Notes: a model not told the origin generated them from the letters alone. Numbered from the stretch's first letter, positions 1-7,936 are shown. The stretch is 64,000 nucleotides of DNA from Bacillus infantis NRRL B-14911 (GCF_000473245.1 NC_022524.1:2504501-2568500), one strand, 5' to 3'. Program-made: numbers and translations.

Positions 1-330
1 CTGGGTCTAATCCCTGTAGCTGGTGTCATTATCTCTATGATTCCGCTGACAATCATAGCCTATTCCATAGGCGGATTCATGCTCGTCGGCTATATCATCC
101 TGGTCGTCATGGTCATTCATGCTATCGAAGCTTATATCCTTAATCCGAAGCTGATGTCTTCCAAAACAGAGCTTCCGGTTTTTTATACCTTCATTGTACT
201 TATCTTCTCGGAGCATTTTTTCGGTATTTGGGGTCTGATCGTGGGTATACCTGTATTTATGTTTCTGTTGGATATATTGGGCGTCAAAGAAATTGCCCCA
301 AAACAAACAAAGCAGGCCCGCGTCAGCTGA
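1..330 (+). CDS. AI-2E family transporter, C-terminal part
   Basis: The frame is open from base 1, so the gene starts outside the window and only its last 109 codons are seen. The protein is strongly hydrophobic, with about three membrane segments (GLIPVAGVIISMIPLTI, a long stretch around YIILVVMVIHAIEAYI, and FYTFIVLIFSEHFFGIWGLI) and the motif HAIEAYILNPKLMSSK. Conserved N-P-K and G-x-W-G-L-I-x-G-x-P near the end are typical of the C-terminal half of AI-2E/PerM-type permeases (YtvI, YueF relatives). The substrate of this member cannot be told; few members truly move autoinducer-2. It ends in a hydrophilic tail just before a stem-loop. Confidence 0.85.
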   Translation: MGLIPVAGVIISMIPLTIIAYSIGGFMLVGYIILVVMVIHAIEAYILNPKLMSSKTELPVFYTFIVLIFSEHFFGIWGLIVGIPVFMFLLDILGVKEIAPKQTKQARVS

Positions 331-342
331 CCTGCTTTGTTT
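305..342 (+). terminator. Terminator of the AI-2E-type gene
   Basis: A 12-bp perfect inverted repeat (AAACAAAGCAGG at 305-316, CCTGCTTTGTTT at 331-342) overlaps the stop codon and ends in T-rich sequence. It serves the plus-strand gene ending at 330. Confidence 0.7.
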
Positions 343-348
343 CTGGAC

Positions 349-381
349 AAAAAGGATGCACCTGAAGGCTGCATCCTTTTT
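349..381. terminator. Bidirectional terminator between convergent genes
   Basis: AAAAAGGATGCA (349-360) pairs with TGCATCCTTTTT (370-381). T-runs occur on both strands, and the stem lies just past the stop of the minus-strand gene at 388, so it can end transcription from either side. Confidence 0.8.
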
Positions 382-387
382 GTCATG

Positions 388-1680
388 CTATGAAACTCTC
401 TTTACTTCAATATACAGAACCTGGTGTCCGTCTTTTTCAGTAATTTTGAAAATAAATCCTTCTGCCTCTACTTCAGTTCCAATTTCAGCATCGAAATCCT
501 GCGAAAGGACCCACCCGCCGATCGTATCGATATCATCACTCAACAGTTCAATTCCGAGAAGATCGTTTACGTCCTCAAGCAGCATTTTGGCATCAAGGAT
601 ATACTCATCTTCCTTCACCTTCCGGATTTCAGGAACTTCATCGTCATCGAATTCATCCCTGATTTCCCCAACGATTTCTTCGAGTATATCTTCTACCGTA
701 ACAAGTCCTGATGTTCCTCCATACTCATCCATAATGATTGCAATATGGGTACGTTCTTTCTGCATCTTTACCAGCAGATCATGAATCGGTATATTTTCAA
801 TCACATGCATAACAGGTTTGACGAACTCGGCAAGTTCGTGGATTTTACCGTCATCCAGGATTTTTGCAGTGAGGAATTCCTTCACATTAACATAGCCGAT
901 GATATGGTCTTTGTCTCCATTGACAACAGGATAGCGGGTATAATTCTCCTCTTCCACCGTCAGCATGATTTCTTCAAATTCATCCTCAATGCTGATCGTT
1001 ATCATTTCGGTGCGCGGCACCATGATTTCTTTTGCAACTCTTTCATCGAATTCAAAGATATTGTTGACATATTTCAGTTCGTTCTGGTTGATTTCACCGC
1101 TCTTATAGCTTTCTGACAAAAGCAGGCGGAGTTCTTCCTCTGAATGGGCAAGCTCATGCTCGGACGCAGGTTTCAGGCCAAAAAGTCCGACAAGCAAACG
1201 TGCTGACCCGTTAAGGAACCAGATGAAAGGATACATCAGACGGTAAAACCAGATGATGGGCCTCGCAAAGAGCAATGTGATTCTCTCAGCCTTTTGAATG
1301 GCAAGAGTCTTCGGGGCAAGCTCCCCTACGACAACATGCAGGAAAGTGGCAATAGCAAACGCAAAAGCCAGAGTCAGAATATGGGAAAGCGATTCGCTTA
1401 CTTGGAAATATTCAAGCACAGGGTGCAGGATCACTTCAAATGTCGATTCTCCCACCCAGCCGATGCCCAGTGCTGTCACGGTAATGCCGAGCTGGCAGGC
1501 AGAAAGATACTCATCAAGATGAGTCACGACTTTTTTTGCAGCCAGTGACCCGTTTTTCCCTTCTGCAATAAGCTGGTCAATCTTAGAAGATCTTACTTTA
1601 ACGATTGCAAATTCCGTCGCCACGAAAAAGGCGGTCAATGCAATTAAAATAGCAAAAATGATCAAGTTAATAGTGGTCAA
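388..1680 (-). CDS. CNNM/CorC (HlyC) family membrane protein with CBS pair
   Basis: A 430-residue protein of the 'hemolysin C / CNNM' family, whose Bacillus and Staphylococcus members (YqhB/MpfA type) are linked to magnesium efflux. Residues 1-200 form the DUF21/CNNM membrane domain ([19 protein letters not shown] near the start; LGIGWVGE). Residues about 210-335 are two CBS motifs ([43 protein letters not shown]). Residues 350-425 are the CorC_HlyC domain. It starts with TTG; an in-frame TAA lies 9 bases upstream of the TTG, so no longer start is possible. The Shine-Dalgarno sequence is separated from the TTG by a hairpin (see 1678-1714). Which B. subtilis paralogue (YhdP, YrkA, YugS, YqhB) it matches is not resolved. 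Confidence 0.9.
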   Translation of the reverse strand: MTTINLIIFAILIALTAFFVATEFAIVKVRSSKIDQLIAEGKNGSLAAKKVVTHLDEYLSACQLGITVTALGIGWVGESTFEVILHPVLEYFQVSESLSHILTLAFAFAIATFLHVVVGELAPKTLAIQKAERITLLFARPIIWFYRLMYPFIWFLNGSARLLVGLFGLKPASEHELAHSEEELRLLLSESYKSGEINQNELKYVNNIFEFDERVAKEIMVPRTEMITISIEDEFEEIMLTVEEENYTRYPVVNGDKDHIIGYVNVKEFLTAKILDDGKIHELAEFVKPVMHVIENIPIHDLLVKMQKERTHIAIIMDEYGGTSGLVTVEDILEEIVGEIRDEFDDDEVPEIRKVKEDEYILDAKMLLEDVNDLLGIELLSDDIDTIGGWVLSQDFDAEIGTEVEAEGFIFKITEKDGHQVLYIEVKRVS

Positions 1681-1714
1681 TGAATAGCCTTACAGAGTAA
1701 GGCGTACACCTCCT
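1678..1714 (-). promoter_or_regulatory. Ribosome-binding site split from TTG start by a hairpin
   Basis: On the minus strand a perfect AGGAGGTG (1707-1714) lies 26 bases before the TTG start (1678-1680), too far for normal initiation. Between them GCCTTAC-TCT-GTAAGGC (1687-1703) is a 7-bp perfect stem with a 3-base loop. With the 17-base hairpin folded, the effective spacing becomes 9 bases, which is optimal. The positions are read directly; a role in translation control is inferred. Confidence 0.55.
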
Positions 1715-2167
1715 GGAAAATTAGGTTCATGACCGCTGCGTATCCCCTGTCAGTTGATCAGGCAAGTCAGGAGAAATATTTCTATTACTCATGTTTTTTA
1801 AGAACTTTTCAGGCGCTGGTGTTGCAGCAGCCTTCAATCCATTACTTAAGCCGAATCCCGGCCAGGCTGCAGCGGCAATTCAATTTAGAACGTACAGGTT
1901 TCAGCAAACTAAATTTGGTGTAATAGTTTACAGAACCCCTTGCATCATAGGTTGCTGTTGAAAAGCCAAGCAGCTTTAATTGCTCGTTCCCAAATGAATC
2001 ACCCCCTTACTGGCACGTTATAGTTAGTTCTTATTTTACTGTCATTTTTGGCCGGTGGCAATCTATTAGTCCTTCTGTCCATAAAATGTTCAAAAATGAT
2101 AAATCAATGCCAGATGGTTATGCTAAATACTGGACAAACCATTTGGAAAAAATGGAGAGGTGAAAAG
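1681..2167. other. Intergenic region between divergent genes
   Basis: 487 bases between the CNNM-type gene and the CDF transporter. Apart from the leader hairpin near 1690, the only structure seen is a minus-strand frame open from about 2001 to a stop at 1842 that reads like a small protein (…LKLLGFSTATYDARGSV…) and is preceded by AAGGGGGTGA. It has no ATG, GTG or TTG in frame near that site. No riboswitch could be recognised. Confidence 0.4.
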
Positions 2168-3130
2168 ATGTCTTTTATTCAATTGTTGAAAAAAGGTAAC
2201 AAATCATCCGGCATTGCTGCGATTGGCAATACTGTGCTGACGATTGCCAAAGGGGTAGCTGCTGCCATAAGCGGCAGCGGTACAATGCTTGCAACCACCC
2301 TTCACTCTGCAGCAGATGCCCTTAATCAGGGCTTTGTATTCATCGGCAGTGCCCTTGCTGAGAAGGAGCCGACGAAAAGATTTCCTACCGGCTTCGGGCG
2401 TGTTGTCAACCTGTTTGTCCTGGTTGCGGTCATCGTCATCGCGATCATGGCCTATGAAACAATCCACAAAGGCTGGGAGCTGATCCAGCACCCAAAAGAG
2501 TCCACCAATATCCTGCTTAATATTTCCATCATGCTTCTGGCAATAGGGGTTGACGGCTTCATTCTGGTAAAGGCAATGAAGGAAATCAATCATGAAACCC
2601 GCAGTGAGGCCAAAGGCTTTAGCATTGTCACGACTGCGTTCAAGAATAATGGCCTGGCATCGCCGCCGACCAGGCTGGTGTTTTATGAAGACCTGATTGC
2701 CACATTTGGCGCACTGCTGGCACTTGTCTCCATCCTGCTTGCTCACTTTACAGGTTTTTACTTTCTTGATGGAGTCGGAACAATACTGATCGGCTTACTG
2801 CTCACAGGAATCGCCGTAAAAATCGGCTATGAAAATACCATCGGCCTGATCGGGGTAGCCGCACCGAAAATCGTGGAGGACCGTGTGGCAAATATGATCC
2901 TTTCCGATCCTGATGTGGTCGATATCTTGGATATGCGGATCCTGCAGGAAGGCAGGCGCTTTCATGTAGAAAGCTACATCGAGCTGAGGGCTGGCCTTTC
3001 ACTGGCAGATGCTGATGATATCAAATTCAGAGTACGCGACCTGCTGCTGACCGATACCGACATCGGCGATGCAACACTTGGCATACTGGAAACAGACAAT
3101 GTCCAGACCTGGAAAGATGAAGATAAATAA
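2168..3130 (+). CDS. Cation diffusion facilitator (CDF) transporter
   Basis: A 320-residue inner-membrane divalent metal/proton antiporter. It shows the CDF metal-site motif in the second membrane helix, H-S-A-A-D-A-L-N-Q, followed by FIGSALAEKEPTKRFPTGFGR, the cytoplasmic loop typical of the ZnT9-like/NQ subgroup. A second acidic pair sits in the fifth helix region (VFYEDLIATFG) with FYFLDGVGTILIG after it; a C-terminal cytoplasmic domain of about 90 residues follows (residues 225-320). The start was set at the ATG at 2168, preceded by GGAGAGGTGAAAAG, rather than an upstream in-frame codon at 2048 that lacks a binding site. The metal (Zn, Mn, Fe or Co) cannot be read from sequence. Confidence 0.9.
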   Translation: MSFIQLLKKGNKSSGIAAIGNTVLTIAKGVAAAISGSGTMLATTLHSAADALNQGFVFIGSALAEKEPTKRFPTGFGRVVNLFVLVAVIVIAIMAYETIHKGWELIQHPKESTNILLNISIMLLAIGVDGFILVKAMKEINHETRSEAKGFSIVTTAFKNNGLASPPTRLVFYEDLIATFGALLALVSILLAHFTGFYFLDGVGTILIGLLLTGIAVKIGYENTIGLIGVAAPKIVEDRVANMILSDPDVVDILDMRILQEGRRFHVESYIELRAGLSLADADDIKFRVRDLLLTDTDIGDATLGILETDNVQTWKDEDK

Positions 3131-3132
3131 AT

Positions 3133-3160
3133 AAAGAAGAGGGAGACCTCTTCTTTTTTA
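3133..3160. terminator. Bidirectional terminator
   Basis: AAAGAAGAGG (3133-3142) pairs with CCTCTTCTTT (3147-3156) and is followed by TTTTA. It ends the CDF gene and overlaps the end of the convergent GIY-YIG gene. Confidence 0.85.
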
Positions 3161-3511
3161 TTTGGTCCGGGTGTGGTAACCTTTTTCGCCATAGGGCTGA
3201 AAATGATTATGCCACTTCTCTTCCAGCTCTGCCAAAGCTTCCTTTTCATTATAATAGGGGTCTTCCTTCTTCTTTAGAACCTCAATCACCGAGATTTCGA
3301 AAGCATCCATCCCGTACTTCCTCCAGTCATCCTGAAGATGCTTATTTATATAAGAGCCTGTTTCCAGACTGAATTTCAATCCATTCAGTGTCTTTAGATT
3401 CCTGGTACTTCCAATAAACATTTTATGGTTGTGTTTGTTTTTTATTTGAAAAACACCCGCTTCCACTTGGACTTCCTTAAATTGATTTTTCAGTTCTTTT
3501 CTCCGGTCCAT
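3158..3511 (-). CDS. GIY-YIG nuclease-like small protein
   Basis: A 117-residue protein with one GIY-YIG-type domain. The two signature strands are degenerate: G-V-F-Q-I-K-N (for GIY) and K-M-F-I-G-S-T-R-N-L (for YIG), followed by the family pattern N-K-H-L-Q-D-D-W-R-K-Y-G-x-x-x-F-E-I-x-V-I-E-V-L. About 20 hydrophilic residues precede the domain. ATG is preceded by AAGGAGG. It lies 19 bases behind the DUF2087 regulator on the same strand, so the two are probably co-transcribed. Nuclease activity is not assured because GIY/YIG residues are altered. The function in Bacillus is unknown. Confidence 0.8.
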   Translation of the reverse strand: MDRRKELKNQFKEVQVEAGVFQIKNKHNHKMFIGSTRNLKTLNGLKFSLETGSYINKHLQDDWRKYGMDAFEISVIEVLKKKEDPYYNEKEALAELEEKWHNHFQPYGEKGYHTRTK

Positions 3512-3530
3512 TATTATTTCCTCCTTCGGT

Positions 3531-4289
3531 TTATCTTTTCAGCCAATATGCGCTTCCATCGGCCTTTCTGTCCAGAAGGCCATATTCAATCAGATATCTT
3601 CTGATAAGTGCATAGTCTTCGTAAATGCTCTCAATAATGCTGTTTAACTCTTTTTCGCTGTAAACTATGCCAGCCTTCAGAAGCTTACTGATTTCCCTTA
3701 TCACTGCAAGCCGCTGTTTTTCTTTTGGCGGGAACTTTACAAGGCCGCCTTCTATGCCATTGGGTAAAAATTTATCAACGATTTTTTGCTGCTCTTCCTC
3801 AGTTATGGCATATCTGTCATCAACCATAGATGCATGTATATGCGGGGGTATAAAAGCTGGCGCATACCGGTCCTTCTCCCTTAAGAGCTCCATGACGGCA
3901 AGGAAAGCCTTTGCCTGTCTCTCTTTTTCCTTTAGGGCAAAACGGTGATGCCTGATTGTCGATGCACTGCCTATGCCCAATTCCGCTTGCACCTCTTTAT
4001 CTGCCATCCCTTGATAGAACAAGCGCAAAAGCTGGCTCTGGTGCTCTGTCACCCCGGTCCATTTCTTATCAAGTCCCAGCAAATAATCAAACACCGAAGA
4101 ATGCGATCTCTCGATATGAAGACGTGTATATCTCTCAGCTTCATACAAGAGGTTTTCATAAGGATAGACAATACCCTTATCAAATTTCTCCCCGCATAAC
4201 AAGCATAGAAAGCTCTCACTTTCTTCTCTGTATCCTTTTTTTATTTCTTCAAGACTCGCCTCCCAAAGGCTTGCTGATATATCCGGCAT
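3531..4289 (-). CDS. Zinc-finger + HTH + DUF2087 transcriptional regulator
   Basis: 252 residues in three parts. Residues 27-65 hold a likely zinc site, C29-x2-C32 ... H58-x4-H63. Residues 80-130 hold a LuxR-like helix-turn-helix (LLRLFYQGMADKEVQAELGI then GSASTIRHHRF). Residues 165-250 match DUF2087 (FLPNGIEGGLVKFPPKEKQ … YGLLDRKADGSAYWL), a domain found in uncharacterised bacterial regulators. It is the first gene of a two-gene operon with the GIY-YIG protein. Two 31-bp-spaced AT-rich repeats sit directly upstream (4321-4376) and could be its own operator. A role as DNA-binding regulator is likely; its target and signal are unknown. Confidence 0.8.
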   Translation of the reverse strand: MPDISASLWEASLEEIKKGYREESESFLCLLCGEKFDKGIVYPYENLLYEAERYTRLHIERSHSSVFDYLLGLDKKWTGVTEHQSQLLRLFYQGMADKEVQAELGIGSASTIRHHRFALKEKERQAKAFLAVMELLREKDRYAPAFIPPHIHASMVDDRYAITEEEQQKIVDKFLPNGIEGGLVKFPPKEKQRLAVIREISKLLKAGIVYSEKELNSIIESIYEDYALIRRYLIEYGLLDRKADGSAYWLKR

Positions 4290-4320
4290 ACAAACACCCC
4301 CAATAGATTAATGACCTCAA

Positions 4321-4376
4321 TACAAACTTAATATATTTTTGTTTATAATTATACAAACAATATATATTTTTGTTTG
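4321..4376. promoter_or_regulatory. Two tandem 25-bp AT-rich repeats, 31 bp apart
   Basis: The 25-base segments at 4321-4345 and 4352-4376 agree at 21 of 25 positions. Each runs from TACAAAC to TTTTTGTTT, giving partial dyad symmetry (AAAC … GTTT). The 31-bp offset equals about three helical turns. A TATAAT on the minus strand lies between them, in front of the DUF2087 regulator. They are candidate operators for autoregulation, an inference from position and symmetry. Confidence 0.5.
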
Positions 4377-4386
4377 TTATAAGTCA

Positions 4387-4418
4387 ATAAAAAACGGCTA
4401 TCCATTTTTGGATAACCG
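4387..4418 (-). terminator. Terminator of the crcB operon
   Basis: CGGCTATCCA (4395-4404) pairs with TGGATAACCG (4409-4418). On the minus strand the stem runs into TTTTTTATT. It lies 8 bases past the stop of the second crcB. Confidence 0.75.
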
Positions 4419-4425
4419 AATATAT

Positions 4426-4788
4426 TTATAAGTTCTTTCCTGTCAGATAGCCCAGGCAGGCGAGTAGAATACCGAAGAAATAGGTGATGCCAATGTACAG
4501 GAAAAATGCTTTTTTCTTTTGTCCGATATGCAGCTGGATGGTTTCTAGCTTTAGTGTAGAAAAGGTTGTAAAAGCACCCATAAAACCGGTGCCGGCGAAT
4601 AACAGATATTTCTGGTCCAAATGGGCTCCTGTCAGCAGGCCCAGCAGAAAGGCACCAGACAGATTGACGATGATCGTTCCAGTAGGAAGGGATTTCTCTT
4701 TGCTGTTGTATTTCCGGCTTATGGCAAACCGGGCCATGCTTCCGAAAAAACCTCCGATGCCCACCAGTGCAAAGTGATAGAAACTCAT
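4426..4788 (-). CDS. crcB: Fluoride channel CrcB (second copy)
   Basis: 120 residues, four membrane segments. The family motifs are GGFFGSMARFAISRK, the G-T-x-x-V-N-x-x-G-A-F-x-L-G segment (TGTIIVNLSGAFLLGLLTG) and GTGFMGAFTTFSTLKLET, the T-T-F-S-T signature that lines the fluoride path. CrcB/Fluc proteins work as antiparallel dimers that export fluoride. Its ATG overlaps the stop of the upstream crcB as ATGA, so the pair is translationally coupled and probably forms a heterodimer, as in other Bacillaceae with two copies. No fluoride riboswitch was found upstream. Confidence 0.93.
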   Translation of the reverse strand: MSFYHFALVGIGGFFGSMARFAISRKYNSKEKSLPTGTIIVNLSGAFLLGLLTGAHLDQKYLLFAGTGFMGAFTTFSTLKLETIQLHIGQKKKAFFLYIGITYFFGILLACLGYLTGKNL

Positions 4789-5159
4789 GAAGCCAGCTCC
4801 TCCTTTGCTATCCTGAATCCAAGCCTGCTGAACAGCAGCCCGCCGATCATACTGAGGATGATATAAAGAATCCCAAGGACCAGATGGCCCTTGTTAAATA
4901 AATCGACAGTTTCCACACTTAAAGTTGAAAAAGTCGTGAATGACCCGACAAAGCCTGTGCCAATAGCTGCCGTAAGCTCAGAAGAGACATATATTCTTTT
5001 GAATCCAATGGTTGTCAGCCATGCGAGCACAAAGCTGCCGGCCAGATTGCAGGCCAGTGTGCTGTATGGAAAAACATTCTCCACGAACAGGCTGATCCCT
5101 ATCCAGTATCTCAGTATGCTGCCTAACATTCCGGCGAGTCCGACATACATATAAATCAT
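4785..5159 (-). CDS. crcB: Fluoride channel CrcB (first copy)
   Basis: 124 residues and four membrane segments, beginning MIYMYVGLAGMLGSILRYWI. It contains YSTLACNLAGSFVLAWLTT and GTGFVGSFTTFSTLSVETV, the CrcB fluoride-path signature. The gene precedes and overlaps the other crcB by four bases. The leader (5160-5240) has ATACTAA (5176-5182) facing TTAGTAT (5202-5208), but lacks the conserved elements of the fluoride (crcB motif) riboswitch. In this organism regulation of the pair therefore looks different from riboswitch control, if any. Confidence 0.93.
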   Translation of the reverse strand: MIYMYVGLAGMLGSILRYWIGISLFVENVFPYSTLACNLAGSFVLAWLTTIGFKRIYVSSELTAAIGTGFVGSFTTFSTLSVETVDLFNKGHLVLGILYIILSMIGGLLFSRLGFRIAKEELAS

Positions 5160-5238
5160 GGTGTTAACTCCTTTAATACTAATAATCTCTAACCGTACTT
5201 TTTAGTATAACATTTTTCTTGTTTCTCTTGATAATCAT

Positions 5239-5272
5239 GAAAAAACCCCTGCCTGCATAGGAGGAGTTTTTA
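5239..5272 (-). terminator. Imperfect terminator stem
   Basis: AAAAACCCCTGCCT pairs imperfectly with AGGAGGAGTTTTT just past the stop of the flavin reductase at 5282. Confidence 0.5.
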
Positions 5273-5281
5273 TCTGTATCC

Positions 5282-5818
5282 TTATTTGTCCAGGTATGCC
5301 TGAAGAGCAACCAGTTCCCTTGCCAGTTTTTCAATTCTTTCAAGAACAATGGGTGATGCAATTTCATTGTCTTCATTAAAGTCCTTGCTGTGGACAAAAA
5401 CTGAGCTGGCTGGGGTGGTTCCCTTAAGGTAGGAAATAATCGGCTTGAGCTGATATTCTGCTACAAGGAAATGCTTGTCGGATCCCCCTGTTGTGACAAT
5501 ACCGACTGCTTTTGAGTTAAAAACATCAACCGCGAGATGATCAAATAGATTTTTCAGCGCTCCTGTGATAGAGGCCTGATAGATCGGTGTGCCTATAATG
5601 AGGATGTCAGCTTCTGATACAGTCTGCACAACCTTCCATGTATCACTGTTATAATAGGTCAGCGGCTTTCCTGTAACAAACTCAACGTTATAGTCCTTTA
5701 AGTCAAGCAGCTCTGTCTGAATAGATGGATACAATCGCTTTGCAGCAGCGAGTATCTCATGTACAGCCTTTGATGTTTTCGATCCGGTCAGGGATCCTGA
5801 AATGCCGACAAGTTTCAC
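5282..5818 (-). CDS. NADPH-dependent FMN reductase (SsuE/azoreductase type)
   Basis: 178 residues, a single flavodoxin-like domain. The FMN phosphate-binding loop is G-I-S-G-S-L-T-G-S-K-T-S (residues 5-16); PIYQASITGALKNLFDHL (about 79-96) is the conserved NADPH-dependent FMN reductase signature; GIVTTGGSD follows. The protein should reduce FMN with NADPH in the cytoplasm and could feed a flavin-dependent monooxygenase, but no such partner lies nearby. Start is GTG with GGGAGG 8 bases upstream. Confidence 0.85.
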   Translation of the reverse strand: MKLVGISGSLTGSKTSKAVHEILAAAKRLYPSIQTELLDLKDYNVEFVTGKPLTYYNSDTWKVVQTVSEADILIIGTPIYQASITGALKNLFDHLAVDVFNSKAVGIVTTGGSDKHFLVAEYQLKPIISYLKGTTPASSVFVHSKDFNEDNEIASPIVLERIEKLARELVALQAYLDK

Positions 5819-5845
5819 AGCCGATTCCTCCCAATGTCAGATTTA

Positions 5846-6094
5846 TTATATGGCAAATTCCTTCAATTCATTATCAATATGCTCTTTTATCAAATGAAGG
5901 CACTCCTCTGCTGTCTTTGCAAAAATCCTTTTTCCATTCACGATTGCATAAGGACGCCTGGCACACATGCCGCAAAAGGAGAGGCAGCTGCTTTCAATAA
6001 CGGCCACTTCAGGATACTCCCCTTCAAGGAGCCCTTCGAGATCCAATTCTGTAATCAGGCTCCCGTCGCAAATCTCCACCACTACTATACCCAT
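5846..6094 (-). CDS. yuzB: DUF1450 protein, YuzB-like
   Basis: 82 residues with the DUF1450 cysteine motif S-S-C-L-S-F-C-G-M-C-A-R-R-P-Y-A-I-V-N-G. Length and the C-x3-C-x2-C spacing fit YuzB of Bacillus, a thioredoxin-fold-like, possibly metal or cluster-binding protein of unknown function. ATG is preceded by AGGGAGGTGAGC. It follows murB on the same strand with a 21-base gap. Confidence 0.85.
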   Translation of the reverse strand: MGIVVVEICDGSLITELDLEGLLEGEYPEVAVIESSCLSFCGMCARRPYAIVNGKRIFAKTAEECLHLIKEHIDNELKEFAI

Positions 6095-6115
6095 CGCTGC
6101 TCACCTCCCTGCTTT

Positions 6116-7054
6116 TTAGGCATGCTGCCCTTTGTATAATTCCTCACCAAGGGTGATCACTTCGGTTTCAAGGTCGACACCATGCTTTTCCTTCACAGTT
6201 TTCCTGACATATTCTATAAGTGCCAGATAATCCTTTGCCGTACAATTATCTTTATTAATGATGAAGCCGGCATGCTTGCGGGAAACTTCTGCCCCGCCGA
6301 TATTTTTACCTTGAAGACCGCTGTCCTGTATAAGCTTTCCTGCATAATGGCCAGGAGGACGCTTGAACACACTCCCGCAGGATGGAAATTCAAGCGGCTG
6401 CTTGCTTTTCCTCGCCTCCGTGTTTTCTTTTATCCTGGCTGATATATCCTCTTTGCAATCAAAGGACAGATTAAACTCTGCCTTCAGGATGATGAATTTT
6501 TTTTCAGCCATGATGCTTTTCCGATAGCTCAGCACAAGCTTCTCTCTTCCCAGTTCCAGGATGCTTCCTTCCTCTGTGAGAACTAGTGTTTTTTGAAGGA
6601 CATCAGAGATTTGTCCGCCGTAGGCACCTGCATTCATGTAAAGGGCCCCTCCAGTCGTCCCAGGGATCCCGCATGCAAATTCCATTCCTGAAAGGCTATG
6701 CTCTAATGCTTTGAGTGAAACATCGATGATCCGGCTGCCTGCTTCGGCAATTACCGTCTCTCCAGTGACCGAAATCTTATTCATTTTTGACAATGACAGA
6801 ACAAGCCCCCTGATTCCTCCATCCCTGATGATCATATTCGAACCGTTGCCTATCAGAGTCACAGGCACCCCCTGCCGCTTTGCCTGCTTAAGGATATAAG
6901 CTGCATCCTCAGGGCATGCCGCTTCAGCGTAAAGATCTGCCGGTCCGCCAAGCTTTGTATAAGCATGCTCCTTTAAGGGTTCATTAAGTCTAAAAGAAGA
7001 GTCCGGCAATTCTAAGGAAAGCAATTCATACAGATTTTTTAGCATATGATTCAT
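6116..7054 (-). CDS. murB: UDP-N-acetylenolpyruvoylglucosamine reductase
   Basis: 312 residues. MurB reduces UDP-GlcNAc-enolpyruvate to UDP-MurNAc with NADPH in peptidoglycan precursor synthesis. Seen: FAD-binding GNGSNMIIRDGGIRG (about 69-83), G-x-P-G-T-x-G-G-A-x-x-M-N-A-G-A-Y-G (129-146), substrate Y-R-K-S, and PSCGSVFKRP carrying the catalytic serine, with a C-terminal LETEV glutamate. The absence of the extra loop around YRKS fits type II MurB. It is not in a division/cell-wall cluster here, so the genome may have a second murB. The first of two close ATGs is preferred (AAGGAG, 8 bases). Confidence 0.93.
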   Translation of the reverse strand: MNHMLKNLYELLSLELPDSSFRLNEPLKEHAYTKLGGPADLYAEAACPEDAAYILKQAKRQGVPVTLIGNGSNMIIRDGGIRGLVLSLSKMNKISVTGETVIAEAGSRIIDVSLKALEHSLSGMEFACGIPGTTGGALYMNAGAYGGQISDVLQKTLVLTEEGSILELGREKLVLSYRKSIMAEKKFIILKAEFNLSFDCKEDISARIKENTEARKSKQPLEFPSCGSVFKRPPGHYAGKLIQDSGLQGKNIGGAEVSRKHAGFIINKDNCTAKDYLALIEYVRKTVKEKHGVDLETEVITLGEELYKGQHA

Positions 7055-7066
7055 GAAACCAGCTCC

Positions 7067-7936
7067 TTAAACAGCAGGCGGGCCGAATTTGCCATTATGG
7101 AAATCCCGGTATGCCTCCCTGATTTCTTCCATTGTGTTCATCACAAATGGACCATAGGGAACAATTTCTTCCTTAATCGGTGCACCGGAGTATACAAGCA
7201 CCTTTGATTTTCTGCTGTTCGCCTTTATGGCAAGTTCGCTGCCTTTATTAACATCCCCGCCGTCCTTGTATGAAAGGGTCGCGACTCCATGCTTTTTCAG
7301 ATTCACTTCATTTTTCCCAAAGTCCATATCCCCTGAGAGGACATACAAAAAAGCATTATGATTTTCAGGGATGGTCAGGGTATATTCTGCACCCTTAGTT
7401 AAGTTGATCTCAGAAAGAGTGATGGGGACTGCAGAACTAAGCGGACCCTTGACACCTGCTATGTCTCCGGAAAACACCTTGATGGAGCCTCCTTGGAAAT
7501 CCACCGTGGGTGCATCCTCTCCGTAAACATTCTGATAGCTTGTTTCAGAATTTTTCAATTCCTTCGGCAGGTTAAGCCAAAGCTGCAGCGTGTGGGCAAT
7601 ATCATTTTCCACGCCCTCCTCGGCATGGCGCGCTGCCCAGCCGGCATTCATATACTGCACATCGCCAGGCTCAAGAATATCCCGGCCTCCTGCATTGTCG
7701 ATATGCTCCAGCCTGCCATCCACAACATAGGTGACTGTCTGGAACCCCCTGTGCGGATGGTCAGAGAAAGCGCCCCTCTTAAACCAGTCCTCCGCCATCA
7801 GGATGAATGGATCAAATTCCATGAAGCGGTCAGCCGGCAGTACCCAGCCCTTCTGGATGAACGGGAAGCTCGCTTCTTCATACTCAACATACCAGTGGTC
7901 TTTGACGCTTCTTTTAAACAGGGGTTTTTCTTCCAT
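7067..7936 (-). CDS. Pirin family protein
   Basis: 289 residues from the preferred ATG at 7936; a second ATG at 7945 directly touches AAGGAG and is too close. Two cupin halves are present. Metal ligands of pirins are visible as H-P-H-R-G-F-Q-T-V-T-Y (about 59-69), H-I-D-N-A-G-G and A-A-R-H-A-E-E. Bacterial pirins bind iron; some have quercetin 2,3-dioxygenase activity and others act as redox regulators. The gene ends 12 bases before murB on the same strand, suggesting one transcript with murB and yuzB. Confidence 0.9.
   Translation of the reverse strand: MEEKPLFKRSVKDHWYVEYEEASFPFIQKGWVLPADRFMEFDPFILMAEDWFKRGAFSDHPHRGFQTVTYVVDGRLEHIDNAGGRDILEPGDVQYMNAGWAARHAEEGVENDIAHTLQLWLNLPKELKNSETSYQNVYGEDAPTVDFQGGSIKVFSGDIAGVKGPLSSAVPITLSEINLTKGAEYTLTIPENHNAFLYVLSGDMDFGKNEVNLKKHGVATLSYKDGGDVNKGSELAIKANSRKSKVLVYSGAPIKEEIVPYGPFVMNTMEEIREAYRDFHNGKFGPPAV

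Noticed and set aside
3158-3511. Homing endonuclease in a mobile intron
   Set aside because: The GIY-YIG protein is a stand-alone conserved-looking gene in an operon, with no intron or split gene around it.
5160-5240. Fluoride riboswitch before crcB
   Set aside because: The conserved GGNGAUGG / pseudoknot elements of the crcB motif are not present; only a short AT-rich stem is seen.
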